From the NCBI GenBank assembly GCA_016200005.1, contig JACQFP010000064.1:103990-167989 (forward strand): a stretch of 64,000 nucleotides of DNA. Reading direction: 5' to 3'. Below are positions 45,958 through 55,117 of this stretch, piece after piece; positions within the stretch are counted from its first letter, which is position 1, and every line of letters begins with the position of its first letter. Below the pieces are notes generated by a model. The model had not been told where the DNA came from. It saw only the letters and a list, made by a program, of their open reading frames with translations, and searched no databases. This stretch comes from Verrucomicrobiota bacterium. GTDB taxonomy: Bacteria > Verrucomicrobiota > Verrucomicrobiia > Limisphaerales > PALSA-1396. Made by a program: the position numbers and the translations under genes.

Positions 45958-46695
45958 TTAGCCACCTTTTCTAGGCACTGACTTTACAAAACTAACCAAA
46001 TCTTCTGCAGCCAATTTCAAAGACTCGGCAGCAGACGCTTGCTCGGCTCGTCGCATCGTCTCAGAAAGATCAAGGTCGGCCGGCTGCTTGAGTTCCAGCC
46101 GTTCACGACTCACGACACGCGTGAATGGGACTAGACCCGTACGCACGTCCAACAGCACCAACTCGCATGTGCTGTATGCCTTCGCCTTGTCTTTGGCGAA
46201 TGCCCTGTATTGTGAATACGTATCGCTCCCGACTCGAAACACCAGCAGCAAGTCAGCCTGCATCCTCACCGCTGCCTCCCTGAGAACTGGAATCGACACC
46301 CGACTCGGCGTCATGAGGGAAGGCAATGGGGTCACTTCCGCAATCTGATCTGACGCGAGAAGGGCTTTCGACAACGTGTCCACCTGCCCCTGCTGAAGCT
46401 TCAAATACTCTTCGTCACGCCAGTAAGATCTGCCGTAATACCTTGTTCCTTCCGTGTCGGGAAACTTCATAAGCGCCAGCTTCGCTTTCGCTGGAAGCTC
46501 TAGTTTGCTTGAAAGTATCCGCGCCACCACGTCATCGCCCAAAATCGCTTGGTCTGAGGGAAAGAGGGACGTGGCGATTGGCTCTTTGGCTGCGTATTCT
46601 GCCGTTGCCATAATTGGCGTTACTCCTTGAGGCGACTTGCAGCCTGAGAGCACAATTCCCAAGTATGCCAGTGTGACAATGTGTGTTGTTTTCAT
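45958..46695 (-). CDS. Hypothetical lipoprotein
   Basis: ATG 46695 (245 residues). The leader MKTTHIVTLAYLGIVLSGCK contains a lipobox LSGC, so it is probably anchored to a membrane. The mature protein has LPAKAKLALMKFPDTEGTRY and ADLLLVFRVGSDTYSQYRAF and ends in a helical Glu/Ala-rich stretch. No family is recognised. GC is lower than average for the window. It stands alone on the minus strand. Confidence 0.65.
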   Translation of the reverse strand: MKTTHIVTLAYLGIVLSGCKSPQGVTPIMATAEYAAKEPIATSLFPSDQAILGDDVVARILSSKLELPAKAKLALMKFPDTEGTRYYGRSYWRDEEYLKLQQGQVDTLSKALLASDQIAEVTPLPSLMTPSRVSIPVLREAAVRMQADLLLVFRVGSDTYSQYRAFAKDKAKAYSTCELVLLDVRTGLVPFTRVVSRERLELKQPADLDLSETMRRAEQASAAESLKLAAEDLVSFVKSVPRKGG

Positions 46696-46927
46696 AGAAT
46701 CCAACTGTGTGGCAGCCGCATATTATTGTTTTGCCGCAGTGCGTGCGCGTCGTCGTGCATGATGGGTTTCTACAACTGGGGCTGTTAGCATGGGGTTATG
46801 AAACCAGACTTGCGAACTTCCATCAAGGACTATCCGCGTGGCGCAAATCCTATAATCAAGAGCCGGTATTGTAATTGCCCGGCGGCACGGCGAATCGTAT
46901 TGTCGGCTCAAACTTAAATTTAATTCC

Positions 46928-47572
46928 ATGAAAAAACTTGGCATTGGATGCGGAATTCTGGCGGTGCTCGGCGGCATCGTATTGATTTTGATTCTCGTCG
47001 CGGGTTTCGGCTACAATCGGCTCGTCAAGCTGTCGCAAGGGGTCGATAAGCAATGGGCGCAGGTGCAGAACGTCTATCAACGGCGCGCCGATCTCATTCC
47101 CAACCTGGTCGCCACCGTGTCCGGCGCGGCAAACTTTGAAAAATCGACGCTTATCGAAATAACCGACGCGCGCGCGTCGGTCGGCAAAGTTCAACTCGGC
47201 GGCAACGCGCCCACCGACGCCGCCCAGCTCGCCGAATTTGAAAAGGCGCAGGGACAGCTTTCCTCCGCCGTGTCCCGCCTGCTGGTGGTGGTGGAGCGCT
47301 ATCCCGACCTGAAAGCCAACTCAAATTTTCTCAGCCTGCAAGCGCAGTTGGAAGGCACGGAGAACCGGATCAGCGTGGAGCGAGGGCGCTTCAACGAAGC
47401 AGTGCAAGCTTACAACACGGCAATCAAATCGTTCCCGGAAATGTTCTATGCCGCGGCGCTCGGTTTCAAAGAGAAACCGTACTTCACCGCGACGCCGGGT
47501 TCGGAAACACCGCCCAAAGTACAATTTGATTTCGGGAAGCCGGCACCGTCGGCTGCTCCGGTTAAACAATGA
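46928..47572 (+). CDS. lemA: LemA family protein
   Basis: 214 residues: one N-terminal membrane segment (about 4-27), then a helical coiled-coil body. The LemA signature is visible in YNRLVKLSQGVDKQWAQVQN, VYQRRADLIPNLVATV and ENRISVERGRFNEAVQAYN, then FYAAALGFKEKPYF. LemA proteins commonly neighbour TPM-domain proteins, as here with the next two plus-strand genes. The biochemical role of the pair is not established. Confidence 0.95.
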   Translation: MKKLGIGCGILAVLGGIVLILILVAGFGYNRLVKLSQGVDKQWAQVQNVYQRRADLIPNLVATVSGAANFEKSTLIEITDARASVGKVQLGGNAPTDAAQLAEFEKAQGQLSSAVSRLLVVVERYPDLKANSNFLSLQAQLEGTENRISVERGRFNEAVQAYNTAIKSFPEMFYAAALGFKEKPYFTATPGSETPPKVQFDFGKPAPSAAPVKQ

Positions 47573-47906
47573 CAATCAATGCCGCAAAACCGACTGACAA
47601 AGGTTTATTTGATACGTTTCCCCTCCCGATGAACTTCGTAGCAGCGGACGTGAGTCCGCTCCATCAACAAACGAAGGGAGTTAGAGCCGACTCACGTCGG
47701 CTGCTACGGCTCCGCGTCTGTACGGAAAAGCCGTTTGGAGTCCCGGCTTTAGCCGGCGAGCACGACCATTACACGCTAGAGCGTGGACACCCAGCGGGTT
47801 TCCGCACGTTCGGTGCCCACGCTTTAGCGTGCCTTGGCCTTATTTCAACAGCCGTGGGGTCGGGGTGAGGGCGAGTGTGTTTCATGCAATTCTACTTTTC
47901 AATCCG
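47573..47906. other. Intergenic region made largely of palindromic repeats
   Basis: Contains the element 47638-47707, with GTAGCAGCGGACGTGAG at one end and CTCACGTCGGCTGCTAC at the other. Further small stems follow (GTCCCGGCTTTAGCCGG; CACGCTAGAGCGTG; CCCACGCTTTAGCGTG). No credible coding sequence is seen. It separates lemA from the first TPM-domain gene. Confidence 0.7.
47638..47707. repeat. GTAGC-type palindromic element
   Basis: The ends GTAGCAGCGGACGTGAG (47638-47654) and CTCACGTCGGCTGCTAC (47691-47707) are near-perfect inverted repeats. Related elements are inside coding genes at 18962 and 31643, and a partial one begins at 63860. Confidence 0.85.
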
Positions 47907-48671
47907 ATGAAACGCTTCTGCCTCATTGTCGGTTTGCTCTGGTCATTCGGCCTCGCGGCGGTTGAGGTGATTCCGCCCGCGCCAGCACGGTACTTCAACG
48001 ACTACGCTCAGGTTGTTTCAGCGGCAACGGCAGATCGGCTGAACAAAACGCTGGAGGATTTCGAGAAGACGAGTTCCAGCCAGATCGTGGTCGCCGTTTT
48101 TCCGAAGATGCAGTCAGACTCGTCGATTGAAGATTACACCGTGCGCGTGGCCCAAGCGTGGAAAGTCGGACAAAAAGGGAAAAGCAATGGCGCGGTGCTG
48201 TTTGTTTTCATTCAAGACCGCAAGATGTTTTTGCAAGTCGGTTACGGATTGGAAGGCGCGCTGCCCGACGCGCTTTGCAAACAAATCATCGAATACGAGA
48301 TCAAACCGCACTTCAAGTCGGGCGATTTCGATGGCGGGTTGAGCGCGGGTGTGGCCGCCATTCTTGCGGCGACACGCGGTGAATACAAAGGCACGGGGCA
48401 GACGGTCGCGGAATCAAGCGGTGCTACTCCGGCGCTTTTCTTCCTGCTCTTCTTTGGCGTATTTGGTCTGATCGTTCTTTTCGCTATTGTTGGTTTCATC
48501 CGCCGTGTCGGACATACAATCTTTAGCGGAGGCGGATGGTCAAGCGGCGGTGGATGGTCGGGCTGGAGCAGTGGTTCGAGCGGCGGTGGCGGTTGGAGTG
48601 GCGGCGGGGGTGGCGGCTTCTCCGGTGGCGGCGGAAGTTTTGGCGGCGGCGGCGCGGGAGGCAGTTGGTAA
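47907..48671 (+). CDS. TPM-domain membrane protein with Gly/Ser-rich tail (YgcG-like)
   Basis: ATG 47907 opens a signal peptide (MKRFCLIVGLLWSFGLAAVE); 254 residues. The TPM domain follows with YFNDYAQVVSAATADRLNKT, SQIVVAVFPKMQSDSSIEDY and DRKMFLQVGYGLEGALPDAL. A membrane segment (LFFLLFFGVFGLIVLFAIVG) and a tail made almost only of Gly, Ser and Trp complete the usual YgcG layout. It acts in the envelope, probably with LemA. The next TPM-domain gene starts 4 bases later. Confidence 0.92.
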   Translation: MKRFCLIVGLLWSFGLAAVEVIPPAPARYFNDYAQVVSAATADRLNKTLEDFEKTSSSQIVVAVFPKMQSDSSIEDYTVRVAQAWKVGQKGKSNGAVLFVFIQDRKMFLQVGYGLEGALPDALCKQIIEYEIKPHFKSGDFDGGLSAGVAAILAATRGEYKGTGQTVAESSGATPALFFLLFFGVFGLIVLFAIVGFIRRVGHTIFSGGGWSSGGGWSGWSSGSSGGGGWSGGGGGGFSGGGGSFGGGGAGGSW

Positions 48672-48675
48672 GTTT

Positions 48676-49110
48676 ATGAGAGCACAGGAATTTCTAAACC
48701 AGCTTCAGCACGACGACATTGTCGCCGCGATCCGGAAGGCCGAGGGGAAGACTTCCGGCGAGATCCGCGTGCTGGTCAGCCACAAGAAACTGGTCGATCC
48801 GATGGCGGCGGCCCAAAGAGCGTTCCTGCGGATGGGCATGACCAAAACCAAGCGGAAGAATGCCGTGCTGATCTTCGTCGCGCCGAGATCGAGAAACTTT
48901 GCCATCATCGGCGACCAGGGAGTGCACAGCCGCTGCGGCGACGCATTTTGGCGGGGAGTCAGGGACGAAATGACCACGCACTTTCGCAAAGCGGAATTCA
49001 CTCAGGCCATTCTGCACGGCATTCGCAAGGCCGGCGATTTGCTCGCACAACATTTTCCGCGGAGACCGGATGACCGGAACGAACTCTCGGAGGAAGTGGC
49101 CGGAGATTAA
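48676..49110 (+). CDS. Short TPM-domain protein
   Basis: ATG 48676, 144 residues, no signal peptide. TPM-like features are IRKAEGKTSGEIRVLVSHKK, RKNAVLIFVAPRSRNFAIIG and FTQAILHGIRKAGDLLAQHF. Cytoplasmic location is inferred. Its C-terminal segment GIRKAGDLLAQHFPRRPDDR recurs in altered form at 50385-50447, beyond three unrelated small genes. Confidence 0.88.
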   Translation: MRAQEFLNQLQHDDIVAAIRKAEGKTSGEIRVLVSHKKLVDPMAAAQRAFLRMGMTKTKRKNAVLIFVAPRSRNFAIIGDQGVHSRCGDAFWRGVRDEMTTHFRKAEFTQAILHGIRKAGDLLAQHFPRRPDDRNELSEEVAGD

Positions 49111-49271
49111 TCTAACGTTGTCAAATTCGCTGGCGCGTCGCCGTGACTGCTGATTGAACCTGCCGCTTTTGAACAGACGGCGAACCAGATATTCAACCCC
49201 GATCAAAGACGCGGATTCAGTTTTGAGCGTTTCTTCAACCGGTATTGTCAAATCGACAAGGACTTCGATGT

Positions 49272-49562
49272 ATGAGCAGGCTCACAAAAGTCTTACTGGA
49301 ACTCACGATTGCCAACACCGTGATGGCGGTTTTGTTTGTGCCCGACATTATTGATGTCAGCAGCGTTCCCAGCCTTTACGTAACCTTCCCGCTCGCCGTA
49401 ATCTTTTTTTGTTCATTTTTGATTGCCCTCGCGTTGGAGAAGGAAGTCGCCATGTTCGATGCGGAGCAACGTGAACATCAGCGTCACGCCGCACCAAACG
49501 ACCGTCCAGAATCGGCAGATTCATTTCACGGTCACACAGACCACGAACCAATGAGGGCCTGA
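49272..49562 (+). CDS. Small two-helix membrane protein
   Basis: ATG 49272 (96 residues). Two hydrophobic segments are visible (about 7-22 and 32-50), followed by a charged His-rich tail (EQREHQRHAAPNDRPESADS). No family is recognised. It stands between the TPM-domain gene and the zeta-toxin-like pair. Confidence 0.55.
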   Translation: MSRLTKVLLELTIANTVMAVLFVPDIIDVSSVPSLYVTFPLAVIFFCSFLIALALEKEVAMFDAEQREHQRHAAPNDRPESADSFHGHTDHEPMRA

Positions 49563-49686
49563 CCCCAACCCTCAATTAGCTGACTGAAAAAAAGTCGCGG
49601 TGTCTGCCGCAACGAGAACCATTAGGCGAAGTCCCATCACGATTTGGTTTGCATGCTAATTCAATTTCCAATTCATTGACGACGGT

Positions 49687-50226
49687 TTGAACTCAGAAAA
49701 AGGACAGCAATTAAAATCACCTCGCTGCATTGTCATCGCTGGGCCAAATGGTGCGGGCAAAACAACCTTCGCCCGGGAGTTTCTGCCAAGAGACGCGGGT
49801 GTGGTTCATTTCGTGAATGCCGACCTGCTCGCTGCCGGTTTGTCCCCTCTTCGTCCGGAATTGGCGGCGCTGGCTGCTGGTCGTTTGCTTCTCAAAGAAC
49901 TTGACCGGCTCGCCAAAGGGCGACTCGACTTCGCCTTTGAGAGCACATTAAGCGGATTGACTTACTTGAGCCGGCTCAAGCGTTGGAAAGCGGCCGGCTA
50001 CCGAGTCGAAATGATATTCCTCCGGCTTTCCTCACCGCAGCTCGCCTTGCACCGCATAGCCGCCCGCGTGAAACAAGGCGGCCATGACGTGCCACGCGCC
50101 GATGTCCTGCGACGGTTTGATCGCGGTTGGAAGAATTTCGCGGCCGCCTACCGGTTGCAAACCGACGCTTGGACAGTGTATGATAATTCCGGCGATAGGC
50201 CCGAACTGTTGGAGAGAAAGATATGA
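49687..50226 (+). CDS. Zeta-toxin-like P-loop kinase
   Basis: 179 residues from a TTG start at 49687; no ATG fits upstream of the P-loop. Walker A GPNGAGKTT is at 19-27. The FVNADLLAAGLSP, FESTLSGLTYLSRLKRWKAA and MIFLRLSSPQLALHRIAARV segments match the zeta-toxin/predicted-ATPase family, which phosphorylates UDP-sugars or related molecules. Its stop overlaps the ATG of a 52-residue gene, suggesting a toxin-antidote pair. Confidence 0.85.
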   Translation: MNSEKGQQLKSPRCIVIAGPNGAGKTTFAREFLPRDAGVVHFVNADLLAAGLSPLRPELAALAAGRLLLKELDRLAKGRLDFAFESTLSGLTYLSRLKRWKAAGYRVEMIFLRLSSPQLALHRIAARVKQGGHDVPRADVLRRFDRGWKNFAAAYRLQTDAWTVYDNSGDRPELLERKI

Positions 50227-50381
50227 GAGCAAAAAATAACAAGCACGACTCCAAGGATTTTTCGGCTGCGGTTGGACGCGCGCTTCGGCGTGCGGCAAAA
50301 GTCGCTCGCAAAACCGCTCGGATGCACGGCACGCCTATCTATGTCTGGCGTGGGGGCAAAGTCGTCGCTGAAAAACCTTGA
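50223..50381 (+). CDS. 52-residue partner of the zeta-toxin-like protein
   Basis: ATG 50223 overlaps the preceding stop (ATGA). The product is very basic (DFSAAVGRALRRAAKVARKT) and ends in the compact motif HGTPIYVWRGGKVVAEKP. It is too short for routine ORF calling. Coupled translation and size suggest an antidote or accessory factor of the P-loop protein; this is inference. No separate promoter is visible. Confidence 0.75.
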   Translation: MRAKNNKHDSKDFSAAVGRALRRAAKVARKTARMHGTPIYVWRGGKVVAEKP

Positions 50382-50384
50382 AGG

Positions 50385-50447
50385 GGTATCCGCAAGGCGG
50401 GCGATTTTCTGGCGCGACATTTTTCGCGACGAACCGACGACCGAAGC
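50385..50447 (+). pseudogene. Relic of a TPM-domain gene 3' end
   Basis: This frame reads GIRKAGDFLARHFSRRTDDR, matching GIRKAGDLLAQHFPRRPDDR at the end of the short TPM-domain gene (about 49018-49080). DNA identity is roughly 75% by eye. It directly follows the 52-residue gene and lacks any upstream part. Confidence 0.8.
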
Positions 50448-53400
50448 TTACTGATAAGTCATCACAACATTTGTGCCGAGGAGCTGGATGTTCGTAATCC
50501 GCGTCGAGATTGTGGAACGGAGGCGATAGAAGCGTGTGGTGGTAGTTTGCGGAATGGTGATGGTTTTAGCACCTAAGTTAATGGAGGCGGCGCCGTCGTC
50601 CGCGAAAGTGCCGTTCGCGGTGACAGCCGATTGGAGGAAGACCGGCGTGTTGGTGCTGGTGGCGGCAAAAGTGAAATAGTTGTAATTGCCCACTGTTCCG
50701 TTGGCCCCGGTGGTGTCGAGCGCCAGCCGGATCACATGCTGGCCCGCGCTGATGGCGAGGTTGGTTTTTGTCATCGTGGTCCAGGTTTGCCAGCCGCCAG
50801 TGTCGTTCATCGTCATGGTGCCGGTTTTGTTCACGCCCTCAATTTCAATGTGGAAAGTGCCGGCGTTCCCCATCGAAGCGACGCGCACGCCAAGGGAATA
50901 AATCCCATCCACCGTGGCGTTGACGGTGTACTTCAGCCATTCTCCGCCGGCCGTGAAGCCGACGTTGTAACCGCCACCGGTGTCCGCCGTGTTTTCGATG
51001 TCCACACTGGTGTTGCGATATTGACCGCCGTTGTTCGCAGTATCGGTGTCGTGAAAAGCGAAGCCTTCACCACCACCGTCGAAATCTTCCGCCTGAATTT
51101 TTCCGGGGATGCTTTGCGGCAAACCGAAGAAAGGTGCCTCGCCGTTGATGACCGAGATGTTGACCGGGGCAGACATTGCCGTCAGGCCTACGTTGTCGGT
51201 CGCGCGCGCGGTCAGGGTGTAAAAGCCGACCGGCACGTTGGTCCAGAGAACGCTGAATGGACTGGCTGTATCGGTACCGATTGGGTTGCCGTTGGCAAAG
51301 ACCTCAACCTTGCTGACCGAACCGTCGGCGTCCGTGGCGGTGGCGTTGAGCGTGATGTTCGCGGGCGCAGAGAAGGTCGCGCTGTTTGCGGGATTGGTGA
51401 TGGTGACGGACGGCGGGTTATTGCTGCTGATGAAGGTAAAACGCAGGTAATTGAAATTGGCCACCAGACCGCTGCCGCCGTTGCTGTCCATGGCCAGCCG
51501 CGTCACCTGCTGGCCCGCATTCAATGGCACATTGAGTTTTACCATCGTGAACCAGTTCTGCCAGCCGCCGGTGTCGGGAAAGTCCAACGGGCCGGTCTTG
51601 TCCACGCCGTCGAACTCGACGTGCGCAATCCCGCCATCGCCCGTCGAGGTAAACCGCGCTTCAAGCGTGTAGAGGCCCGACGTGGCGACATTGACGGTGT
51701 ACTCCATCCACTCACCGCCTTCGACCCAACCCACATTGTAACCGCCGCCGACATCGGTAGTGCTCTGGATGTCCACACCGTCGCTAAGGCGATACTCGAC
51801 GCCGTTGTTCGACGGATCGTTGTCGTGGTAGGCGACGCCTTCGCCGCCGTTGTCAAAATTCTCCGTTTCAATTGTGCCGGGGATAGGCAACGGCGTTCCG
51901 CTGAAAGGAGTTTGATTCAATGAGACTCCGTTGCCTTGAAATTCCAGCCAATTCAAGACGAACAAGCCGGCGTCACCGGAATTACGGAGAAAAACGAAGA
52001 AGAGTTCGTGTGTTCCGCCGGAATTGGTGATGGCAGCGGTCACGTTGGTGTAACTGCCGCCGGTGACGGGAATGTTTGCTGTGCTGATCAGTGCGCCGCC
52101 CGGCGAATCCATGTGGACCTCGATGCGTCCACCGAGTCCGCCCGCAGCGACGCGATAAATGACGGCGTTGATGTTAGTCAGATTCATCGGCGAGAACGAA
52201 ATGTAATCGCCGTGATCGATGCCAACGATATCCAGTCCGCCGCCATTGGGGTCGCTCGTCGGTTGCGTGAGCACGCCGCTGCCGGTCGTGAAGAACTCAG
52301 CCTGTTTGTGTTTGGGTTGGAGAACATAAGTCGTGCGCCCAGTCAGGGGCGACACATTCGGCGCACCGTTGTCGGTGTAGCTGCCGGCCAGCACAAGAAA
52401 CAGATTATCCGCGTCGGAATCGGTGTTGATCGGCGCAACGATTTGACCGGCGCAACCGGAGAACTGACCTTGCGGATGCGCGTGATCGTTGTGGCCCAGC
52501 GACGGCTCGAGAATCACGCTCGAACAGGGAATTGTTCCATTGGTCGTGCTGCCGTCCTCAACATCGGAGACAGCCAACTGGTAACGGATCGCTTCGCCCC
52601 AATTAAAGAACGCGCCGTTCGGCGGTTGTTGAATCGTCACCACCGGTTTGTTGTTACCAGCCCAGATTGGAACATTGGCGATGGTTTGACTGCCTTGTGA
52701 ATCAGTAACGGTGAGTTGAGCAGTGTAGTTGCCCGCATTTGTGTAGGTGAAGGCCGGGTTGGCGGCGGTCGAATTCGTTGAGCCATTGCCAAAGAAACTC
52801 CAGGCCAACGTGATGACATCGTTCGTATCGTGATCAAACGAACCAGCGCTGGAAAACTGGATCATCAAGGGCACGGAGCCGTTGTCGGGTGTTGCGCTCG
52901 CCACGGCCACCGGCGCGCGATTGCCGCCGACGTAATCAATGCGGATGACTTTGGCATCGGTGTTCCCGCCGCCGAAGCCGTTGCCCCACTCCAGCATGTA
53001 AATCGCGCCGTCCGGGCCGATCTCCATGTCCATCGGACGCGTGAAAGTGAAGCTCGGCAGGAACGGATTGATCTTCAGAACATTCCCGCTGTCATCGAGC
53101 TTCACTTCCTTGATGAAGTTACGCGACCATTCGTAGATGAAAACGGTGTTGTCGTAATAGCGCGGCAATTTGCGGGAGGAGACGAGATTGGATTGATAGA
53201 GATAAACCGGGCCGCCCATGGCCGTGCGCCCTCCCCCGCCGTTCACTTCAGGAAATTCTGTGGACGCAGCGTACGGGTACCAGATCCAGGCCGACCGCGC
53301 CACCGGCAGATTGGTCGCGCCGGTGTTGTTCGGAGAATTATTCACGGGCGCGCTGGGATTGAACGCAGCGCCGGAGACGCCGGTATCGAAGTTGTAATCG

Positions 53401-55034
53401 ATGTAGGGTTTATTGTCTCCGACGAAGTAGGGCCAGCCGTAATTGCCGGCACTCCGCGCCTGATTCCATTCATCCAAACCCGCCGGGCCTCGTGACGCAT
53501 TGGCAACGTTGGCATCCGGACCGACCTCACCCCAATACAGCCACCCGGTAGCTGAATCGACGGCGATGCGAAACGGATTGCGGTTGCCCATGACATAGAT
53601 TTCGGGCTTGCCGGATGATCCGTTAGTGGGAAACAAATTGCCCGCAGGGATTGTGTAAGTTCCGTTCGTCTCCGGATGAATGCGCAATATTTTTCCACGG
53701 AGGTCGTTGGCGTTGGACGCAGACTTCTGCGCGTCCCAGGCAGAACGACCGGGCCGTTCGTCAATCGGTGCGTAGCCGCTTGAATCAAATGGATTCGTGT
53801 TATCGCCAACCGAGGCAAACAGATTGCCGCCCGGCCCAAAGGTCAGCGAGCCGCCGGAATGACAGCACTCGTCGCGTTGCGTGGGAACGATCAGCAGGAT
53901 TTTCTCGGAACTCAAGTCCAGCGTGTCGCCCACCATCGTAAAACGCGAGATGTGCTGTTCGGGCGTCGAGCCTGCCGGGGAATAGAAAAGATAAAGCCAG
54001 TTGTTCGTCGCGAAACCGGGATCAAGCGTCAAGCCCAGCAAGCCGTCCTCAATCGTTGTGGACACAGCGATCTGTCCGGCGATCACGATGGAAGAGTTTT
54101 GCGGTTTGTAAATTTTAAGTTTGCCGCCACGCTCGATGTAAAACACGCGGCCGTCCGGCGCGACGGCCAGTTCCATCGGGTCGGCGGGAGTGGCGTCGAG
54201 AATGACCTTTTGATAATTCGAATCAATTGTCGCGCCACAATCCGCCGGCTTCACGCCCGCGGCGAATTCAATTCCGCCCACGATGTGCGCGAGAAACAAG
54301 GGTTCGGAGAAACTCTCCGGTGTATGGCCTCCCGCCGTGTACCAGGCGCGACCGCCGTCGTATTCATGACACCAGGCGATGGGATGATCGAAGCCCATGG
54401 TGCCGCCGGAATAGGTGGTCTCGTCCACTGTGGCCAGCACGTGAACAGTGCCGCGCGGATTGGTCTGGAAATTATACCACTCATCCGTCCGCACCCAACG
54501 CTTCGGCAACGACGTCGTCGAAGGATGAATCTGATCCGCCACCTTGATCGTGGCCACGGGCGTGCCGGCAGGATGGCTGGCAAAATATGCGCTGACCAAT
54601 CCGCCGTACCAAGGCCAACCATATTCAGTGTCCGCCGCGGCATGAATTCCTACAAAGCCGCCGCCCGCTTCGATGTAACGCTCGAACGCCGCCTGCTGGT
54701 TCGCATCCAGAATATCTCCCGTCGTGCTGAGGAAAACGACCGCCTTGAATTGCGCCAGGTTCGCGCCGGTGAAGACGGTTGAATCCTCGGATGCATCGAC
54801 AGAAAAATTATTGGTCGCGCCCAGAGTTTGAATGGCGGCAATGCCATTGGTGATCGAATCGTGCCGGAAGCCCGCGGTCTTGGAAAACACTAGAACTTTG
54901 TAAGGCGTCGCCTGCGCGCGTATCGAGCCGAAGAAGAGAAAAAAGAGCAGCGCAACCCAATTGACTTGGCAAAGAAGAAGCCTGTGCGTCTGCACCAGAG
55001 GCGAACCGACCACCATTAAACTGCGGCACTTCAT
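50448..55034 (-). CDS. Giant secreted protein: ThuA domain, PQQ-type sugar dehydrogenase, PKD, Ig-like and two CBM6 domains
   Basis: About 1528 residues from ATG 55034; starts at 55082 or 55016 are alternatives. After a leader (VALLFFLFFGSIRAQA), domains in order are ThuA-like (VLVFSKTAGFRHDSI, GGGFVGIHAAADTEYGWPWY; about 45-255), a glucose/sorbosone dehydrogenase-like propeller (LAVAPDGRVFYIERGG, GLLGLTLDPGF, GNRNPFRIAVDS; 280-685), PKD (690-770), a beta-sandwich with EFFTTGSGVLT, CBM6 (IPGTIETENFDNGGEGVAYH), Ig-like (NPPSVTITNPANSATFSAPA) and a second CBM6 (IPGKIQAEDFDGGGEGFAFH). Typical of Verrucomicrobia secreted oxidoreductases; it probably oxidises sugar units of a bound polysaccharide. 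Confidence 0.85.
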   Translation of the reverse strand: MKCRSLMVVGSPLVQTHRLLLCQVNWVALLFFLFFGSIRAQATPYKVLVFSKTAGFRHDSITNGIAAIQTLGATNNFSVDASEDSTVFTGANLAQFKAVVFLSTTGDILDANQQAAFERYIEAGGGFVGIHAAADTEYGWPWYGGLVSAYFASHPAGTPVATIKVADQIHPSTTSLPKRWVRTDEWYNFQTNPRGTVHVLATVDETTYSGGTMGFDHPIAWCHEYDGGRAWYTAGGHTPESFSEPLFLAHIVGGIEFAAGVKPADCGATIDSNYQKVILDATPADPMELAVAPDGRVFYIERGGKLKIYKPQNSSIVIAGQIAVSTTIEDGLLGLTLDPGFATNNWLYLFYSPAGSTPEQHISRFTMVGDTLDLSSEKILLIVPTQRDECCHSGGSLTFGPGGNLFASVGDNTNPFDSSGYAPIDERPGRSAWDAQKSASNANDLRGKILRIHPETNGTYTIPAGNLFPTNGSSGKPEIYVMGNRNPFRIAVDSATGWLYWGEVGPDANVANASRGPAGLDEWNQARSAGNYGWPYFVGDNKPYIDYNFDTGVSGAAFNPSAPVNNSPNNTGATNLPVARSAWIWYPYAASTEFPEVNGGGGRTAMGGPVYLYQSNLVSSRKLPRYYDNTVFIYEWSRNFIKEVKLDDSGNVLKINPFLPSFTFTRPMDMEIGPDGAIYMLEWGNGFGGGNTDAKVIRIDYVGGNRAPVAVASATPDNGSVPLMIQFSSAGSFDHDTNDVITLAWSFFGNGSTNSTAANPAFTYTNAGNYTAQLTVTDSQGSQTIANVPIWAGNNKPVVTIQQPPNGAFFNWGEAIRYQLAVSDVEDGSTTNGTIPCSSVILEPSLGHNDHAHPQGQFSGCAGQIVAPINTDSDADNLFLVLAGSYTDNGAPNVSPLTGRTTYVLQPKHKQAEFFTTGSGVLTQPTSDPNGGGLDIVGIDHGDYISFSPMNLTNINAVIYRVAAGGLGGRIEVHMDSPGGALISTANIPVTGGSYTNVTAAITNSGGTHELFFVFLRNSGDAGLFVLNWLEFQGNGVSLNQTPFSGTPLPIPGTIETENFDNGGEGVAYHDNDPSNNGVEYRLSDGVDIQSTTDVGGGYNVGWVEGGEWMEYTVNVATSGLYTLEARFTSTGDGGIAHVEFDGVDKTGPLDFPDTGGWQNWFTMVKLNVPLNAGQQVTRLAMDSNGGSGLVANFNYLRFTFISSNNPPSVTITNPANSATFSAPANITLNATATDADGSVSKVEVFANGNPIGTDTASPFSVLWTNVPVGFYTLTARATDNVGLTAMSAPVNISVINGEAPFFGLPQSIPGKIQAEDFDGGGEGFAFHDTDTANNGGQYRNTSVDIENTADTGGGYNVGFTAGGEWLKYTVNATVDGIYSLGVRVASMGNAGTFHIEIEGVNKTGTMTMNDTGGWQTWTTMTKTNLAISAGQHVIRLALDTTGANGTVGNYNYFTFAATSTNTPVFLQSAVTANGTFADDGAASINLGAKTITIPQTTTTRFYRLRSTISTRITNIQLLGTNVVMTYQ

Positions 55035-55117
55035 TTGTTCCCGGATGCCAACAACCTTAGCGCAAGCACTGATAGCTTGCAATCCATCTCCAGGCCCTAA
55101 CGATGCTGATCGACCAA

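Noticed and set aside
47829..47906. An N-terminal extension of the TPM-domain protein from 47829
   Set aside because: The extension is repeat-derived and lacks a leader; ATG 47907 opens a proper signal peptide.
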